Source of the DNA: Bacteroidota bacterium
Lineage (GTDB): Bacteria > Bacteroidota > Ignavibacteria > SZUA-365
Direction: 5' to 3'
Length of the DNA: 62,055 nt
Assembly (NCBI GenBank): GCA_023432805.1
Contig: JAEYUG010000038.1
Location: 1-62,055, forward strand
Shown: piece by piece, positions 17,047 to 25,451 of the stretch
Layout of the letters: each line of letters begins with the position of its first letter
How positions within the stretch are numbered: the first letter of the stretch is position 1
Made by a program: the position numbers and the translations under genes
Notes under the pieces: model-generated
Database searches by the model: none
What the model was told of the DNA's origin: nothing
Seen by the model: only the letters and a program-made list of their open reading frames with translations

Positions 17047-18425
17047 AGCGATACACGCTTGCCGTACTTGTCGGCCTGGTGCTTGGCATCAGTCTCCCAG
17101 CCGTGCAGGCACAACAGCGCAACAATCGTGCTGACATGACCCGGATGGCGGATCCTTCGCGTGACATGCTGCGACGCGGGGAGACTGTCTTTGCCGAAGC
17201 CTTTGTCCTTCCGGCCGACACGGGGGACGGGTACAGGGTCGAGGTCCTGCTCCGCCTGGCATGGGATTTCATCGTCTTCACGCGCACGACATCGACGCAT
17301 CCGGATTCACTCTACGACGCGGCGTTCGATGTCACATTCGACCTGCGTGGTGGGGGGGAGGCCACCGTGCAATCGGTGACCGACCGCGCCCGCGTGTCCA
17401 CCGGCGACTACGCGGCGACAAACACGCGTGATCGCTTCGTGCTGCTGCGCCGAAGCTTCCCCGTGATGCCGGGGAACTGGACCCTGGGTGTGCACATCGA
17501 GGATCGCACCTCCTCACGTACGCGTTCCCTCTCCCTCCCCGTACGTGTACCGACATTCGACACAGACATCTCCCGGATGCTCTCGCTCGTGCCGCTCGCC
17601 ACTGCACCGCTTGCTCCTTCAAAACCGATGCTGCCATACGGGTTCGGAGGCAGCCTCCCTTTCTCGACATCCGGGAGCGTTGCGGTAGTCGCGCATGCGA
17701 GCGACGAAGCGCGCTGGCAGTGGATGCTCGTGCAGCACCGTGAGGATGCCGAGCCCGATACCATCCTTCGTGCATCGATTGCACCGTTCATGATCGTCCC
17801 TACACTTGCAGCACCGCATGGAGGCGGAAGGGTCGAGCGCTTCGTTCTCGAATCTCGCGCACACACCATGCTGCGCACATTCGCATTCCTGATCCCAGTC
17901 GACACGATCGATGCAGGATCGTATACCCTGCACCTTGTCATGCGGGACGGAGCGCAGCAGGATACGCTCACACAGCCGCTGCGCGTGTTGTGGCGCGACA
18001 TGCCGCTCTCGCTGCGCGATCCGGATCTGGCTGCCGTCGTCATGCGGCACGTGCTGAGCGAAGAGGAAATATCCGCGCTCGGCCGGCTGAGTGGTGCCGC
18101 GAAAGAGCGGTGGATCAGGAACTGGTGGCGCGAACGTGACCCCGATCCGCGGACGCGATTCAACGAACACATGAACGAATATTTCCGACGTGCTGATGTC
18201 GCGTACTACCGCTATCAGATGCTTGGTGTGTCGAACGGTGCGATTACCGATCGCGGCAAGGTCTACATCCTGCACGGCGAGCCGGACATCATTGATCGGT
18301 CGCTCACGCCGGGCGGATTGACCGAGGAGTTCTGGACCTACTCGTCGATCAACAAGAGCTTCCGATTCACCGACACCCAGCGCAACGGAAACCTCCGCCT
18401 CACCCGACAGGGCAACGACATCTAA
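17043..18425 (+). CDS. GWxTD domain-containing secreted protein
   Basis: 460 aa with signal peptide MKRYTLAVLVGLVLGISLPAVQAQ. The last 120 residues carry the GWxTD-type domain: RWIRNWWRERDPDPRTRFNE, YYRRADVAYY-like helix, then TDRGKVYILHGEPDIIDRS and a WTY motif. The family occurs in Bacteroidota, Acidobacteria and relatives; function unknown. The central part is beta-rich. It overlaps the regulator gene by 4 bases, so it is co-translated with the two-component pair and may be an output or sensor-side envelope component. Confidence 0.8.
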   Translation: MKRYTLAVLVGLVLGISLPAVQAQQRNNRADMTRMADPSRDMLRRGETVFAEAFVLPADTGDGYRVEVLLRLAWDFIVFTRTTSTHPDSLYDAAFDVTFDLRGGGEATVQSVTDRARVSTGDYAATNTRDRFVLLRRSFPVMPGNWTLGVHIEDRTSSRTRSLSLPVRVPTFDTDISRMLSLVPLATAPLAPSKPMLPYGFGGSLPFSTSGSVAVVAHASDEARWQWMLVQHREDAEPDTILRASIAPFMIVPTLAAPHGGGRVERFVLESRAHTMLRTFAFLIPVDTIDAGSYTLHLVMRDGAQQDTLTQPLRVLWRDMPLSLRDPDLAAVVMRHVLSEEEISALGRLSGAAKERWIRNWWRERDPDPRTRFNEHMNEYFRRADVAYYRYQMLGVSNGAITDRGKVYILHGEPDIIDRSLTPGGLTEEFWTYSSINKSFRFTDTQRNGNLRLTRQGNDI

Positions 18426-18443
18426 CTCAATACGATCGACCCC

Positions 18444-19448
18444 ATGCATCCAGTCATAGCGATTTCCATCGGTGACGTCTACGGAATCGGGCCCGAGGTG
18501 ATCCTGCGTTCGTTTGTGCGCTCCGATCTGTTCACCATGTGTCGTCCCGTCGTGTTCGGACCCATGGCCACCATGGAGTGGTACCGTCAGCGCATCGGCG
18601 CGCTCGTCGAACTCCAGACCGTCGCCTCGCCAGCCGATGCAGTCGAGGGTGCCATCTCCGTTGTGGAAACGGGTGGCGCATTTGATCCCGCTCGTGTCGG
18701 CAGCACCACCGCCGAGGCCGGCACGATCAGCCTGGAAGCCATCACACGCGCATATGAAGCGGTTCGTGACGGCTCTGCGCAGGCACTTGTCACCGCGCCG
18801 ATATCGAAAGAGGCGATCATCCTCGCCGGAAGCCCGTTTCATGGGCATACCGACATGCTCGCGTCTCTCTGTGGTGTCGAGAACGAGGTGATCATGATTC
18901 TCAGCAGCAACACGATGAAGGTCGGTCTGGTCACGATCCACATCCCTCTCGTCGATGTGACGGCGGCGATATCGACCGACCGCGTGCTCGCCACCATTCG
19001 TGCAGGATTCCGAGCGTTGCGTCAGGATTTCGGCGTTTCGCAGCCACGAATCGCCGTACTCGCGCTCAATCCCCATGCAGGCGATGGCGGGCATCTCGGG
19101 GATGAAGAACAGACCATCATCGCTCCCGCGATAGCGATGGCCCGCAGTGAGGCCATCGCCGTGGATGGGCCCTTCCCTGCGGACGGGTTCTTTTCCGCGC
19201 ACAATCGCGACCAGTTCGACATGATCATCGCGATGTATCACGATCAAGGGCTCATCCCATTCAAAATGCAGGCCGGTGGTCGTGGCGTCAACATCAGTGC
19301 AGGGCTCCCGATCATCCGCACGTCGCCTGATCACGGCACTGCACACGCCATCGCAGGCCGTGGTATTGCGAGTGCCGACAGCATGCGTGAGGCGATTCTC
19401 GCTGCACGCTCCATCGCCGTCAACCGCACGCGCGCCAGCGTGCAATGA
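18444..19448 (+). CDS. pdxA: 4-hydroxythreonine-4-phosphate dehydrogenase
   Basis: 334 aa. PdxA oxidises 4-phosphohydroxy-L-threonine in pyridoxal phosphate synthesis. Motifs: ISIGDVYGIGPEVIL at the N-terminus, TAPISKEA, GHTDMLA, LNPHAGDGG with metal-binding His, AMYHDQGLIPFK, and IIRTSPDHGTAHAIAG. Metal-ligand histidines of the family are present. The gene ends one base before the FtsE-like ATG, so they are probably co-transcribed, without an obvious functional link. Confidence 0.95.
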   Translation: MHPVIAISIGDVYGIGPEVILRSFVRSDLFTMCRPVVFGPMATMEWYRQRIGALVELQTVASPADAVEGAISVVETGGAFDPARVGSTTAEAGTISLEAITRAYEAVRDGSAQALVTAPISKEAIILAGSPFHGHTDMLASLCGVENEVIMILSSNTMKVGLVTIHIPLVDVTAAISTDRVLATIRAGFRALRQDFGVSQPRIAVLALNPHAGDGGHLGDEEQTIIAPAIAMARSEAIAVDGPFPADGFFSAHNRDQFDMIIAMYHDQGLIPFKMQAGGRGVNISAGLPIIRTSPDHGTAHAIAGRGIASADSMREAILAARSIAVNRTRASVQ

Positions 19449-19449
19449 C

Positions 19450-20106
19450 ATGATCGAGTTTCATAACGTCCGTGTGACGTTCGGAACCCAGGACATCTTC
19501 GATCATGCGAATCTGCAGATCGCCGAAGGGGAGTTCATCTATGTGATCGGCGAAACCGGCATCGGCAAGAGCACGTTTCTCCGACTCCTGTACATGGACA
19601 CCCTGCCGACCTTCGGCCGTGTGCGCATCGGAGGCTATGATTCAGCGACCATCACACGTCGGCAAATCCCCTTTCTGCGACGGACCATCGGTGTGGTCTT
19701 CCAGGATTACCGCCTGCTCGAGGACAGGGACGTCTATGACAATGTCGCCTTCGCCCTGCACGTGACAGGTGCCTCGCGCCAGACGATCATGACCAAGGTG
19801 CCGAGACTTCTGATGGATGTCGGCCTATCGTCGAAGGAGCATGCGATGCCGAGGGATCTCTCCGGTGGAGAGAAGCAGCGCGTGGCCATCGCACGCGCGC
19901 TCGTGAACGATCCCGTCATCATCCTTGCCGACGAGCCGACAGGAAACCTCGATCCCCGCAGCTCGCGTGAAATCCTCGCCATCTTCGACCGCGTCAACAA
20001 GCGTGGCACCGCCTGCATCATCGCCACGCACGACTACTCGCTGCTCGCCCAGCGTCCCGGTCGCGTCCTGAAAATTCAGAACAAGAATTTCTACGACGTC
20101 GTGTGA
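19450..20106 (+). CDS. ftsE: FtsE-like ABC transporter ATPase
   Basis: 218 aa. Complete ABC ATPase: Walker A GETGIGKST, Q-loop VVFQDYRLL, signature LSGGEKQRVAIARAL, Walker B ILADEPTGNLD, H-loop ATHDY. Size, N-terminus MIEFHNV and FQDYRLLEDRDVYDNVAF are typical of FtsE, which with FtsX controls peptidoglycan hydrolases at the septum. No ftsX follows, so a related LolD-type ATPase remains possible. The stop overlaps the exonuclease start (GTGA). Confidence 0.82.
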   Translation: MIEFHNVRVTFGTQDIFDHANLQIAEGEFIYVIGETGIGKSTFLRLLYMDTLPTFGRVRIGGYDSATITRRQIPFLRRTIGVVFQDYRLLEDRDVYDNVAFALHVTGASRQTIMTKVPRLLMDVGLSSKEHAMPRDLSGGEKQRVAIARALVNDPVIILADEPTGNLDPRSSREILAIFDRVNKRGTACIIATHDYSLLAQRPGRVLKIQNKNFYDVV

Positions 20107-21845
20107 GCGCCGAGGTGTTCACCCTGCATCAGTTGCAGATCCCCGACGTCCCCATCGTGGTCTGCGACGTCGAAACCACGGGTCTGAGTCCCGACCGGAA
20201 CCGCATCACGGAAATCGCACTTGTGAAGATCATCGACGGCACGATCGTCGATCGCTGGTCGTCGCTTGTCAATCCCCGACAATTCATTCCCCCCGACATC
20301 ACACGGTTGACGGGCATCACCAACGAGATGGCCTTCACTGCTCCGGAGGCCGAAGGCGTCATGCCGACCGTGCGCCGCATGTGCGAGGGAGCCATCTTTG
20401 CCGGACACAACGTCCGCTTTGACCGCGGCTTCGTCGATGCGACCCTCCGGCGTGCAGGCATCGAGCCGCTCGATCAGCCTTCGCTCTGCACGGCCCGTCT
20501 GGCGCGACGTCTTGTGCCGACGCTCGCCCGCAAGAGCCTCGGCATGCTCGCCAGACATATGGGCATCCGCATTGCGAACCGACACCGTGCCGGTGGCGAC
20601 GCGGAGGCCACCGCCCAGGTGCTGCTCGCATTCCTGCGTACGCTCGACGAAGAGTTCGACCTGCACGAGGTGGGCGAATTGCTCTCGTTTCAGAATCGAC
20701 CGGTCTTCAAGGTCACGGGTCCACCGAAGCATCTGGTCCGATTGCGCGACCAGCTCGCACAGCTTCCGCACGAGCCCGGCATCTACATCTTCAGTGACCG
20801 GCGCGGGAACGTCATCTATGTGGGCAAGGCGCGCGATCTGCACGATCGTGTGCATTCCTACTTCTATCACAACCTGGGTCACACCGAGAAGGTCATGCGA
20901 CTTGTGCGGGAAGTGCATGGCATCGAGTGGAAGACGACGGAGACGGAACTCTCCGCACTGATCTCCGAGGCGCGGCACATTCGCGCCCTGCAGCCACGCT
21001 TCAACACCATGCTCAAGCGCGAGCGCTCGCTGCCCTTCATCCGCATCGACGACGCAGACGATTTCCCCCGCATGTCGTGGACCTACGACCTCGCCGACGA
21101 TGGGGCCGACTACTTCGGGCCCTTCAGCAGCCGCAGCACTGTCGAGGCCGCTCTCGAGTCCATGCAACGCCTCTTCCTGCTTCGCGAATGCGACGGCACC
21201 ATCCGTCCCAGTGCACAGACCGCACCCTGCCTCTACTACGAAATCAAACGCTGCGGTGCCCCCTGCGCAGAGATCCAGTCACGCGAGGAGTACCGTGAGG
21301 AAGTGCAGGCTGTGAAGGACTTCCTCCTCGGGCGCAACGACGGCGTGCTCGACATTCTGCGCACACGCATGGAGCGCCACGCAGAGGCGCTCAGCTTTGA
21401 ACGCGCCGCCGAGGTGCGCGACCGCATCGCCGTTATCGAACGCATTCTCCGCCAGCAGCGCGTCATGACACGCAGCATCCGCGAGCAGAATCTCCTGATT
21501 GTCACGCCCGCCCGCCGCACCTTCGTCGAAGTGCACTGCATCGTTCGCGGCATGCTTGTCCATCAGGAACTGGTCGATCAGCAGATGATCTCGCGACCGG
21601 CCCTCCGCACAATGATTCGCACACACTTTTTCGGTGCTCAGGAAGAACTATTCATGCGCGACCGGGAAGACATCAACGAGATGCGCATCATCGCCTTCTG
21701 GAGCGTGTCCCGGCGAGACGAATCGACCGTGATCGATGTCGACGGCTGCACCGACCTCAACGCATGCGTGCACGCCGTGCGCGAGGCGATCGCCGCGGCG
21801 GGGTCACCACCCATCGATACGACGACACTCGCCGAACGGGCATGA
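20103..21845 (+). CDS. DEDDh exonuclease fused to UvrC-type GIY-YIG/UVR modules
   Basis: 580 aa, three modules. DnaQ-type exonuclease (1-180): Asp22/Glu24 (CDVETTG), His102 and Asp107 (AGHNVRFD), His161 and Asp166 (HRAGGD). GIY-YIG nuclease (about 215-300): GIYIF, VIYVGKA, Glu289 (ISEARHIRALQPRFN). Then a UvrC-like region with four cysteines C363, C376, C384 and C388 (CLYYEIKRCGAPC) in the spacing that holds a [4Fe-4S] cluster in UvrC, and a UVR-like helix near 415-440 (UvrB contact). The UvrC C-terminal nuclease half is missing. The same architecture is known in mycobacteria (Rv2191-like); a repair nuclease resembling Cho is likely. Start GTG 20103. Confidence 0.88.
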   Translation: MSAEVFTLHQLQIPDVPIVVCDVETTGLSPDRNRITEIALVKIIDGTIVDRWSSLVNPRQFIPPDITRLTGITNEMAFTAPEAEGVMPTVRRMCEGAIFAGHNVRFDRGFVDATLRRAGIEPLDQPSLCTARLARRLVPTLARKSLGMLARHMGIRIANRHRAGGDAEATAQVLLAFLRTLDEEFDLHEVGELLSFQNRPVFKVTGPPKHLVRLRDQLAQLPHEPGIYIFSDRRGNVIYVGKARDLHDRVHSYFYHNLGHTEKVMRLVREVHGIEWKTTETELSALISEARHIRALQPRFNTMLKRERSLPFIRIDDADDFPRMSWTYDLADDGADYFGPFSSRSTVEAALESMQRLFLLRECDGTIRPSAQTAPCLYYEIKRCGAPCAEIQSREEYREEVQAVKDFLLGRNDGVLDILRTRMERHAEALSFERAAEVRDRIAVIERILRQQRVMTRSIREQNLLIVTPARRTFVEVHCIVRGMLVHQELVDQQMISRPALRTMIRTHFFGAQEELFMRDREDINEMRIIAFWSVSRRDESTVIDVDGCTDLNACVHAVREAIAAAGSPPIDTTTLAERA

Positions 21846-21865
21846 CCATGCTCCGCTTCAACAAC

Positions 21866-21887
21866 ACAGGCGCCCGCGGGCGCCTGT
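21866..21887. terminator. 22-base perfect palindrome between converging genes
   Basis: The core CAGGCGCCCGCGGGCGCCTG (21867-21886) plus one flanking A-T pair is self-complementary. It lies between the exonuclease stop (21845) and the minus-strand barrel stop (21920). It most likely ends both transcripts; on the minus strand it is followed by a T/G-rich stretch. Confidence 0.65.
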
Positions 21888-21919
21888 ATGCATATTGAAG
21901 AAATCAGAAGGGAAGAGGA

Positions 21920-23521
21920 TCAGAAGGGACGCGAGAAGCGCACGACGAGCGCAGGATCATCCGCACGATCGGTGCGCCACGCAACTCCTATGCGGAAGTC
22001 TCCGTCGCTGTTGCCCAGTGCGATGCCGACATCGGACCGCCAGTCCGAGAAACGGATGCCGTCGACGAGGGATGCCTCCGGCAGCGTGGCTCCGGCTGGA
22101 AGAATCACGACCGGCGCGCTGCTCGTCACTCCTGCATCCGCGAAGAGAATCAGATTGATGCCCGAGAGGACCGAAGAGAGAAAGCCTCGCGTGTCGCCGC
22201 GCAATGCGTGCCCGCGCAGGATCAACTCCGCATTGACGAGCATGCCATGCGTCCCCGCGAATTCCTTGTAGCGATAGGCGGGAAGCGTGCCGGGTCCGCC
22301 GATCTCAAAGAGCCGCTGCAAGGGCACGACACCATCGCTGGCAGTGAAGCGGCCACGCAGGTTGATCGACAGGAAGTCTGTCAGTGGTTGATACCTGCGC
22401 GCATCGATCGTAAGCTGCGTGAATTCCGCATCGCCCTTCAATCCACCGCCCGCCATTTCCACAAGAGCCGTGGCGTTCCAGCCATGCAGCGCGGATGAGA
22501 GACTCGGCACCGTGCCGAAGCCCACACTCGTCACGAGACTGTTGATGTTGATGCCGGGAACCTGCGGTACCTCGCGAAATCGCTTGTCACCGCCGAAGAG
22601 CGACCAGTTCGTGTTCCGCGCGAGACTCCGGTACGTGTCATGCACGTACGCGATCGAGGCGCGCGCGTTCATATCGTCGGGACCACGCAGATACCACGAC
22701 GCGCTGATCGAGAATCCCTCGCGGCCGAAGTAATCCATGAAGTCCTCTTTGCCGAAGAACGCCATGAAGCTGTTCTCATCGCGGTCGATCATCCACTGGT
22801 CCTTCGAATCCGTCAGACTGTGCCCCTCGCCGCCGATCTCGATGATCTGGTCTTCGAGATAGATCGGGACGTACAGACCGAGACTGTAGCGCCAGCGGTG
22901 CGAAGCGAACCCGTACCCGAGCGAGCCCGTCGAAACGAGCATCGGCTTGCTGTGCCAGTAGAGACGGCGCGGCTGCGCAATGCCGAGATAGAGTCCTTCG
23001 GCGCGATTGTAGCGCAGGAACGACTCACCGAACCGCGAATCCACAGGGAAGAACCAGCGGAAGTACGACGGGTACTTTCGAAACACTTCGGGACGCGGGG
23101 TGAACTGTCCGAACTCGCCGTCGTCCCACCAGTCCGGAGACTCCTCGTCCCAGTCCGCATCATCCCACCAGGTGTCGCTCGATCCTGCGAACGTCAGTTC
23201 GTCAAGCCGCGACTCGAGCACATCTAAGCGTGTCTCCAACTCCGTGATCTGCACCTGTCGTGCACGTGTTGCGGCGGTATCGGCGTCGTCAGGCATGTCG
23301 CGCAACAGGTACAACGAATCCCTCACCCCAGCCACCTCCGTCTCGAGACGTGCGCGTTCAGCGGCGCGTGCCACACTGTCGTCATTGGCCTGCTGTGGGA
23401 AGGGCAGCGGGGAAGGTGCTGCAACCTCGGCAACGTCCGGCATCGTGCGTGCCCGTCCCTCCACGGGGGAAGCCGCTATGACGCAAACGAGAACAATCGA
23501 AAACAGGAAGGAAAGACGCAT
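21920..23521 (-). CDS. surface-antigen-like outer-membrane barrel protein with coiled-coil N-terminus
   Basis: 533 aa. Signal peptide (MRLSFLFSIVLVCVIAASPVEG), a charged alpha-helical stretch of about 70 residues likely to be a coiled coil (ARLETEVAGVRDSLYLLRD and a later TRLDVLESRLDEL), an acidic Trp/Asp-rich linker, then a barrel domain. IGGPGTLPAYRYKEFAG resembles the conserved loop of the Omp85/D15 superfamily and the C-terminus ends in Phe (VVRFSRPF). No POTRA domain is evident. Function unknown. The ATG at 23521 has AGAGG 5 bases upstream; a GTG two codons earlier overlaps that site. Confidence 0.7.
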   Translation of the reverse strand: MRLSFLFSIVLVCVIAASPVEGRARTMPDVAEVAAPSPLPFPQQANDDSVARAAERARLETEVAGVRDSLYLLRDMPDDADTAATRARQVQITELETRLDVLESRLDELTFAGSSDTWWDDADWDEESPDWWDDGEFGQFTPRPEVFRKYPSYFRWFFPVDSRFGESFLRYNRAEGLYLGIAQPRRLYWHSKPMLVSTGSLGYGFASHRWRYSLGLYVPIYLEDQIIEIGGEGHSLTDSKDQWMIDRDENSFMAFFGKEDFMDYFGREGFSISASWYLRGPDDMNARASIAYVHDTYRSLARNTNWSLFGGDKRFREVPQVPGININSLVTSVGFGTVPSLSSALHGWNATALVEMAGGGLKGDAEFTQLTIDARRYQPLTDFLSINLRGRFTASDGVVPLQRLFEIGGPGTLPAYRYKEFAGTHGMLVNAELILRGHALRGDTRGFLSSVLSGINLILFADAGVTSSAPVVILPAGATLPEASLVDGIRFSDWRSDVGIALGNSDGDFRIGVAWRTDRADDPALVVRFSRPF

Positions 23522-23565
23522 GGTCACCTCTGTGCGACTGGAATGAATGAGATCGAAACGAAGAA

Positions 23566-23585
23566 CCGGCAGGATGGCCTGCCGG
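23566..23585 (-). terminator. hairpin terminator after the DUF6263-like pair
   Basis: CCGGCAGG, loop ATGG, CCTGCCGG: perfect 8-bp stem with a 4-base loop. On the minus strand it is followed by a pyrimidine-rich run (TTCTTCGTTTC). It separates the DUF6263-like genes from the barrel gene. Confidence 0.65.
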
Positions 23586-23629
23586 TGTTCGTACGCAGAA
23601 ATGGGACGTGAGTTTCCGCCCGGGACAAT

Positions 23630-24454
23630 TTACTCCGTAACGAGTTCGAGTTTTGACGTGCCATTGGCCGTGATGATGATCTTCATCGACTGACCACCGG
23701 TGAGGGAAATCGTCTGATCGCCCTTCTCCTCCTTGCTCATTTCAACCAGCACGCCCTGCTCGACGTCGAAGAGAATCACCCCGGTCTCCTTGCTCTCGCC
23801 GGAAATGTTGAACTCCTGGCCACCCTGTTCGCCCTTGCCCCGTGCGGTTTGTTCACCCTCGAACGTGATTTCGAGACAGGTGTGGTTCTTCAACGATTTC
23901 GTCCCCTTGATCGAGTATTCGGTCTCGGTCGAACGGATAATCGAATTTCCGCCGCGATCCATCGTATCGCGCTTGCTGTAGGTCCATGATGAGCCCGCCG
24001 TCAGCTTCTCGCGCTCGAGCAACGGCAGAAGCTCCAGCAGCTGATCGACCATCTGCGCGCCATCCTTCATGTAGTCGCGCAACGTCGTATCACCATCGGT
24101 CACCTCACCGTTGCCCTTCATCGTGAACCAGAAGGACTTCCCCGCAAGTGAGTTGCCCATCGTCTTCATCCCCTGATCGCTCTCCATGATCAGGATCGCA
24201 TTGTCGATCGTCAGGTTCAGATCCATCACGCCATCAGCCTTCTGCTCCTTCAGCGTGATCGTCGAACCGAGCGTGGATTCGGTCGTCATCGAGTTTGTCT
24301 GCCCCATCATGTCCTGAATCACGTTGTTCTTGGTTTCCAGGAGATATTTGTACGGGGTGTCCGCCTTGAACGTGTAGGCCTGCTGCACCTGTGAGAAACC
24401 GGTGACCGGCAGCGCGAGAAGCAGCGCTGCGATGAAACATGAAATGCGTGTCAT
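23630..24454 (-). CDS. DUF6263-like periplasmic protein
   Basis: 274 aa. Signal peptide MTRISCFIAALLLALPVTGFSQ, then a beta-rich domain with YTFKADTPYKYLLE, LEREKLTAGSSWTY and LTGGQSMKIIITANGTSKLELV, matching my recollection of DUF6263, a Bacteroidota family of unknown function. GGAG lies 6 bases before the ATG. It lies 24 bases downstream of a similarly organised protein (24479-25375), and both share the Y-x-F/Y-x-x-G/D-x-x-Y-x-Y start and a following D-N-A strand, so they are probably diverged tandem paralogues. Confidence 0.7.
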   Translation of the reverse strand: MTRISCFIAALLLALPVTGFSQVQQAYTFKADTPYKYLLETKNNVIQDMMGQTNSMTTESTLGSTITLKEQKADGVMDLNLTIDNAILIMESDQGMKTMGNSLAGKSFWFTMKGNGEVTDGDTTLRDYMKDGAQMVDQLLELLPLLEREKLTAGSSWTYSKRDTMDRGGNSIIRSTETEYSIKGTKSLKNHTCLEITFEGEQTARGKGEQGGQEFNISGESKETGVILFDVEQGVLVEMSKEEKGDQTISLTGGQSMKIIITANGTSKLELVTE

Positions 24455-24478
24455 GCATGACTCCGATGAAAGTGTGAA

Positions 24479-25375
24479 CTACAGCGTCGAGAGCTGTAGC
24501 GTGATATCCTTGGTGATCGACGAGGGCACGATCGCAACCTCGTGTGCGAATGCGGCGGTCGTCGTGTTCTTGCGTGAGCGCAGCGTCAGGCGCACCGGCA
24601 CACCTTCCCTGGGGGCGAACCACAGCACCCCCGATACCGCAGTCTCCTCCTCGGTGAAGTACTCCCGAGCAGTGAACAACATCTTGCTCTCGTTGACGAA
24701 CGAGGCCTCCCACGACACCCGTACGCATGCGTATCCACCAAGTGTCACGAGACTGTCAACCGTGTACACGGTCTTCACCCGCGACAGACGCAGTCCGCTG
24801 CCCGCACCGAGATCCGGGGTCGAATAGGTGGGATGTGTCGTGTCGGCGGATTGCTCCGTCCAGGTCGCACCGATCTCCAGGGGACGGGAAGGAAGGACCG
24901 GAAAGACGACGGCCTGCCGGGCAACGGATTGATCCGTCACCGCAGGGGGAAGCCTCCTGCCGCCGATGATCGGAGCCAGCGGTTCCACACCACGCAAGAC
25001 GCCCATCGCATCCATCGTCACGCGTACCGGCTTCTTCGTGATCAGATTGTCGAAGTCGGGCACATCGTCGCCAGCGGCGGAAACGGGACTCCGGTCGTCG
25101 ATGAATGCGGTGTCCTGTACAAACGTGAAGCGCACCGCGCCGCCTGCGTTGTCGTCGATGGTGATGCGAAGAAATGCCTCCGTCGTGCGATCGATCTTCG
25201 CACTCAACCCGGTATGCGTCTGCGACAATGCATCGGTGCGCTCGATGCGCTTGTACGTGTAGGTCCGGCCCTTCTCGAAGCCATAGCGAAGCTGATAGGG
25301 CTGTGCCGTGGCGACCGCGCTGGTCGCGCACATGAACAGCAGCAGTGTGACAGACCACAATACAAGACGTCTCAT
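24479..25375 (-). CDS. secreted DUF6263-like protein, paralogue of its neighbour
   Basis: 298 aa from the ATG at 25375, with signal peptide (MRRLVLWSVTLLLFMCATSAVATAQ). The mature part begins YQLRYGFEKGRTYTYKRIERT and later shows the R-P-L-E-I-G-A-T-W-T and LTLRSRK strands, the same layout as the next gene. A longer frame up to 25528 exists, but a promoter (TATGTTG at 25420-25414) lies inside it and no signal peptide would result. Function unknown; likely periplasmic or outer-membrane-associated. Confidence 0.7.
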   Translation of the reverse strand: MRRLVLWSVTLLLFMCATSAVATAQPYQLRYGFEKGRTYTYKRIERTDALSQTHTGLSAKIDRTTEAFLRITIDDNAGGAVRFTFVQDTAFIDDRSPVSAAGDDVPDFDNLITKKPVRVTMDAMGVLRGVEPLAPIIGGRRLPPAVTDQSVARQAVVFPVLPSRPLEIGATWTEQSADTTHPTYSTPDLGAGSGLRLSRVKTVYTVDSLVTLGGYACVRVSWEASFVNESKMLFTAREYFTEEETAVSGVLWFAPREGVPVRLTLRSRKNTTTAAFAHEVAIVPSSITKDITLQLSTL

Positions 25376-25413
25376 GCTCCGAGCGCGATAGTGGGAAATT
25401 CGTAACAACCTTG

Positions 25414-25434
25414 CAACATACGAAAAATCGAGCA
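25414..25434 (-). promoter_or_regulatory. probable promoter of the DUF6263-like pair
   Basis: On the minus strand TTTTTCGTATGTTGC, with TATGTTG at 25420-25414 as the -7 element. It is nearly the same string as the hppD promoter core (TTTTTCGTATCTTTGC at 31675-31690). No TTG at the -33 position. Confidence 0.45.
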
Positions 25435-25451
25435 CGGGCTCATGTCGGAAA

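Noticed and set aside
18471..18500. Altered GDVYGIGPE motif in PdxA (often GDPAGIGPE)
   Set aside because: The two middle residues vary among Bacteroidota PdxA proteins as I recall them, so it is not a sign of lost function.
17619..19451. 610-codon open frame on the minus strand opposite the GWxTD and pdxA genes
   Set aside because: It is antisense to two well-supported genes, rich in His, Arg and Asp, and shows no family motifs; long antisense frames are expected at this GC content.
21842..21895. 18-codon frame (ATG at 21842) over the palindrome
   Set aside because: It overlaps the terminator and has no ribosome-binding site or conservation to judge.
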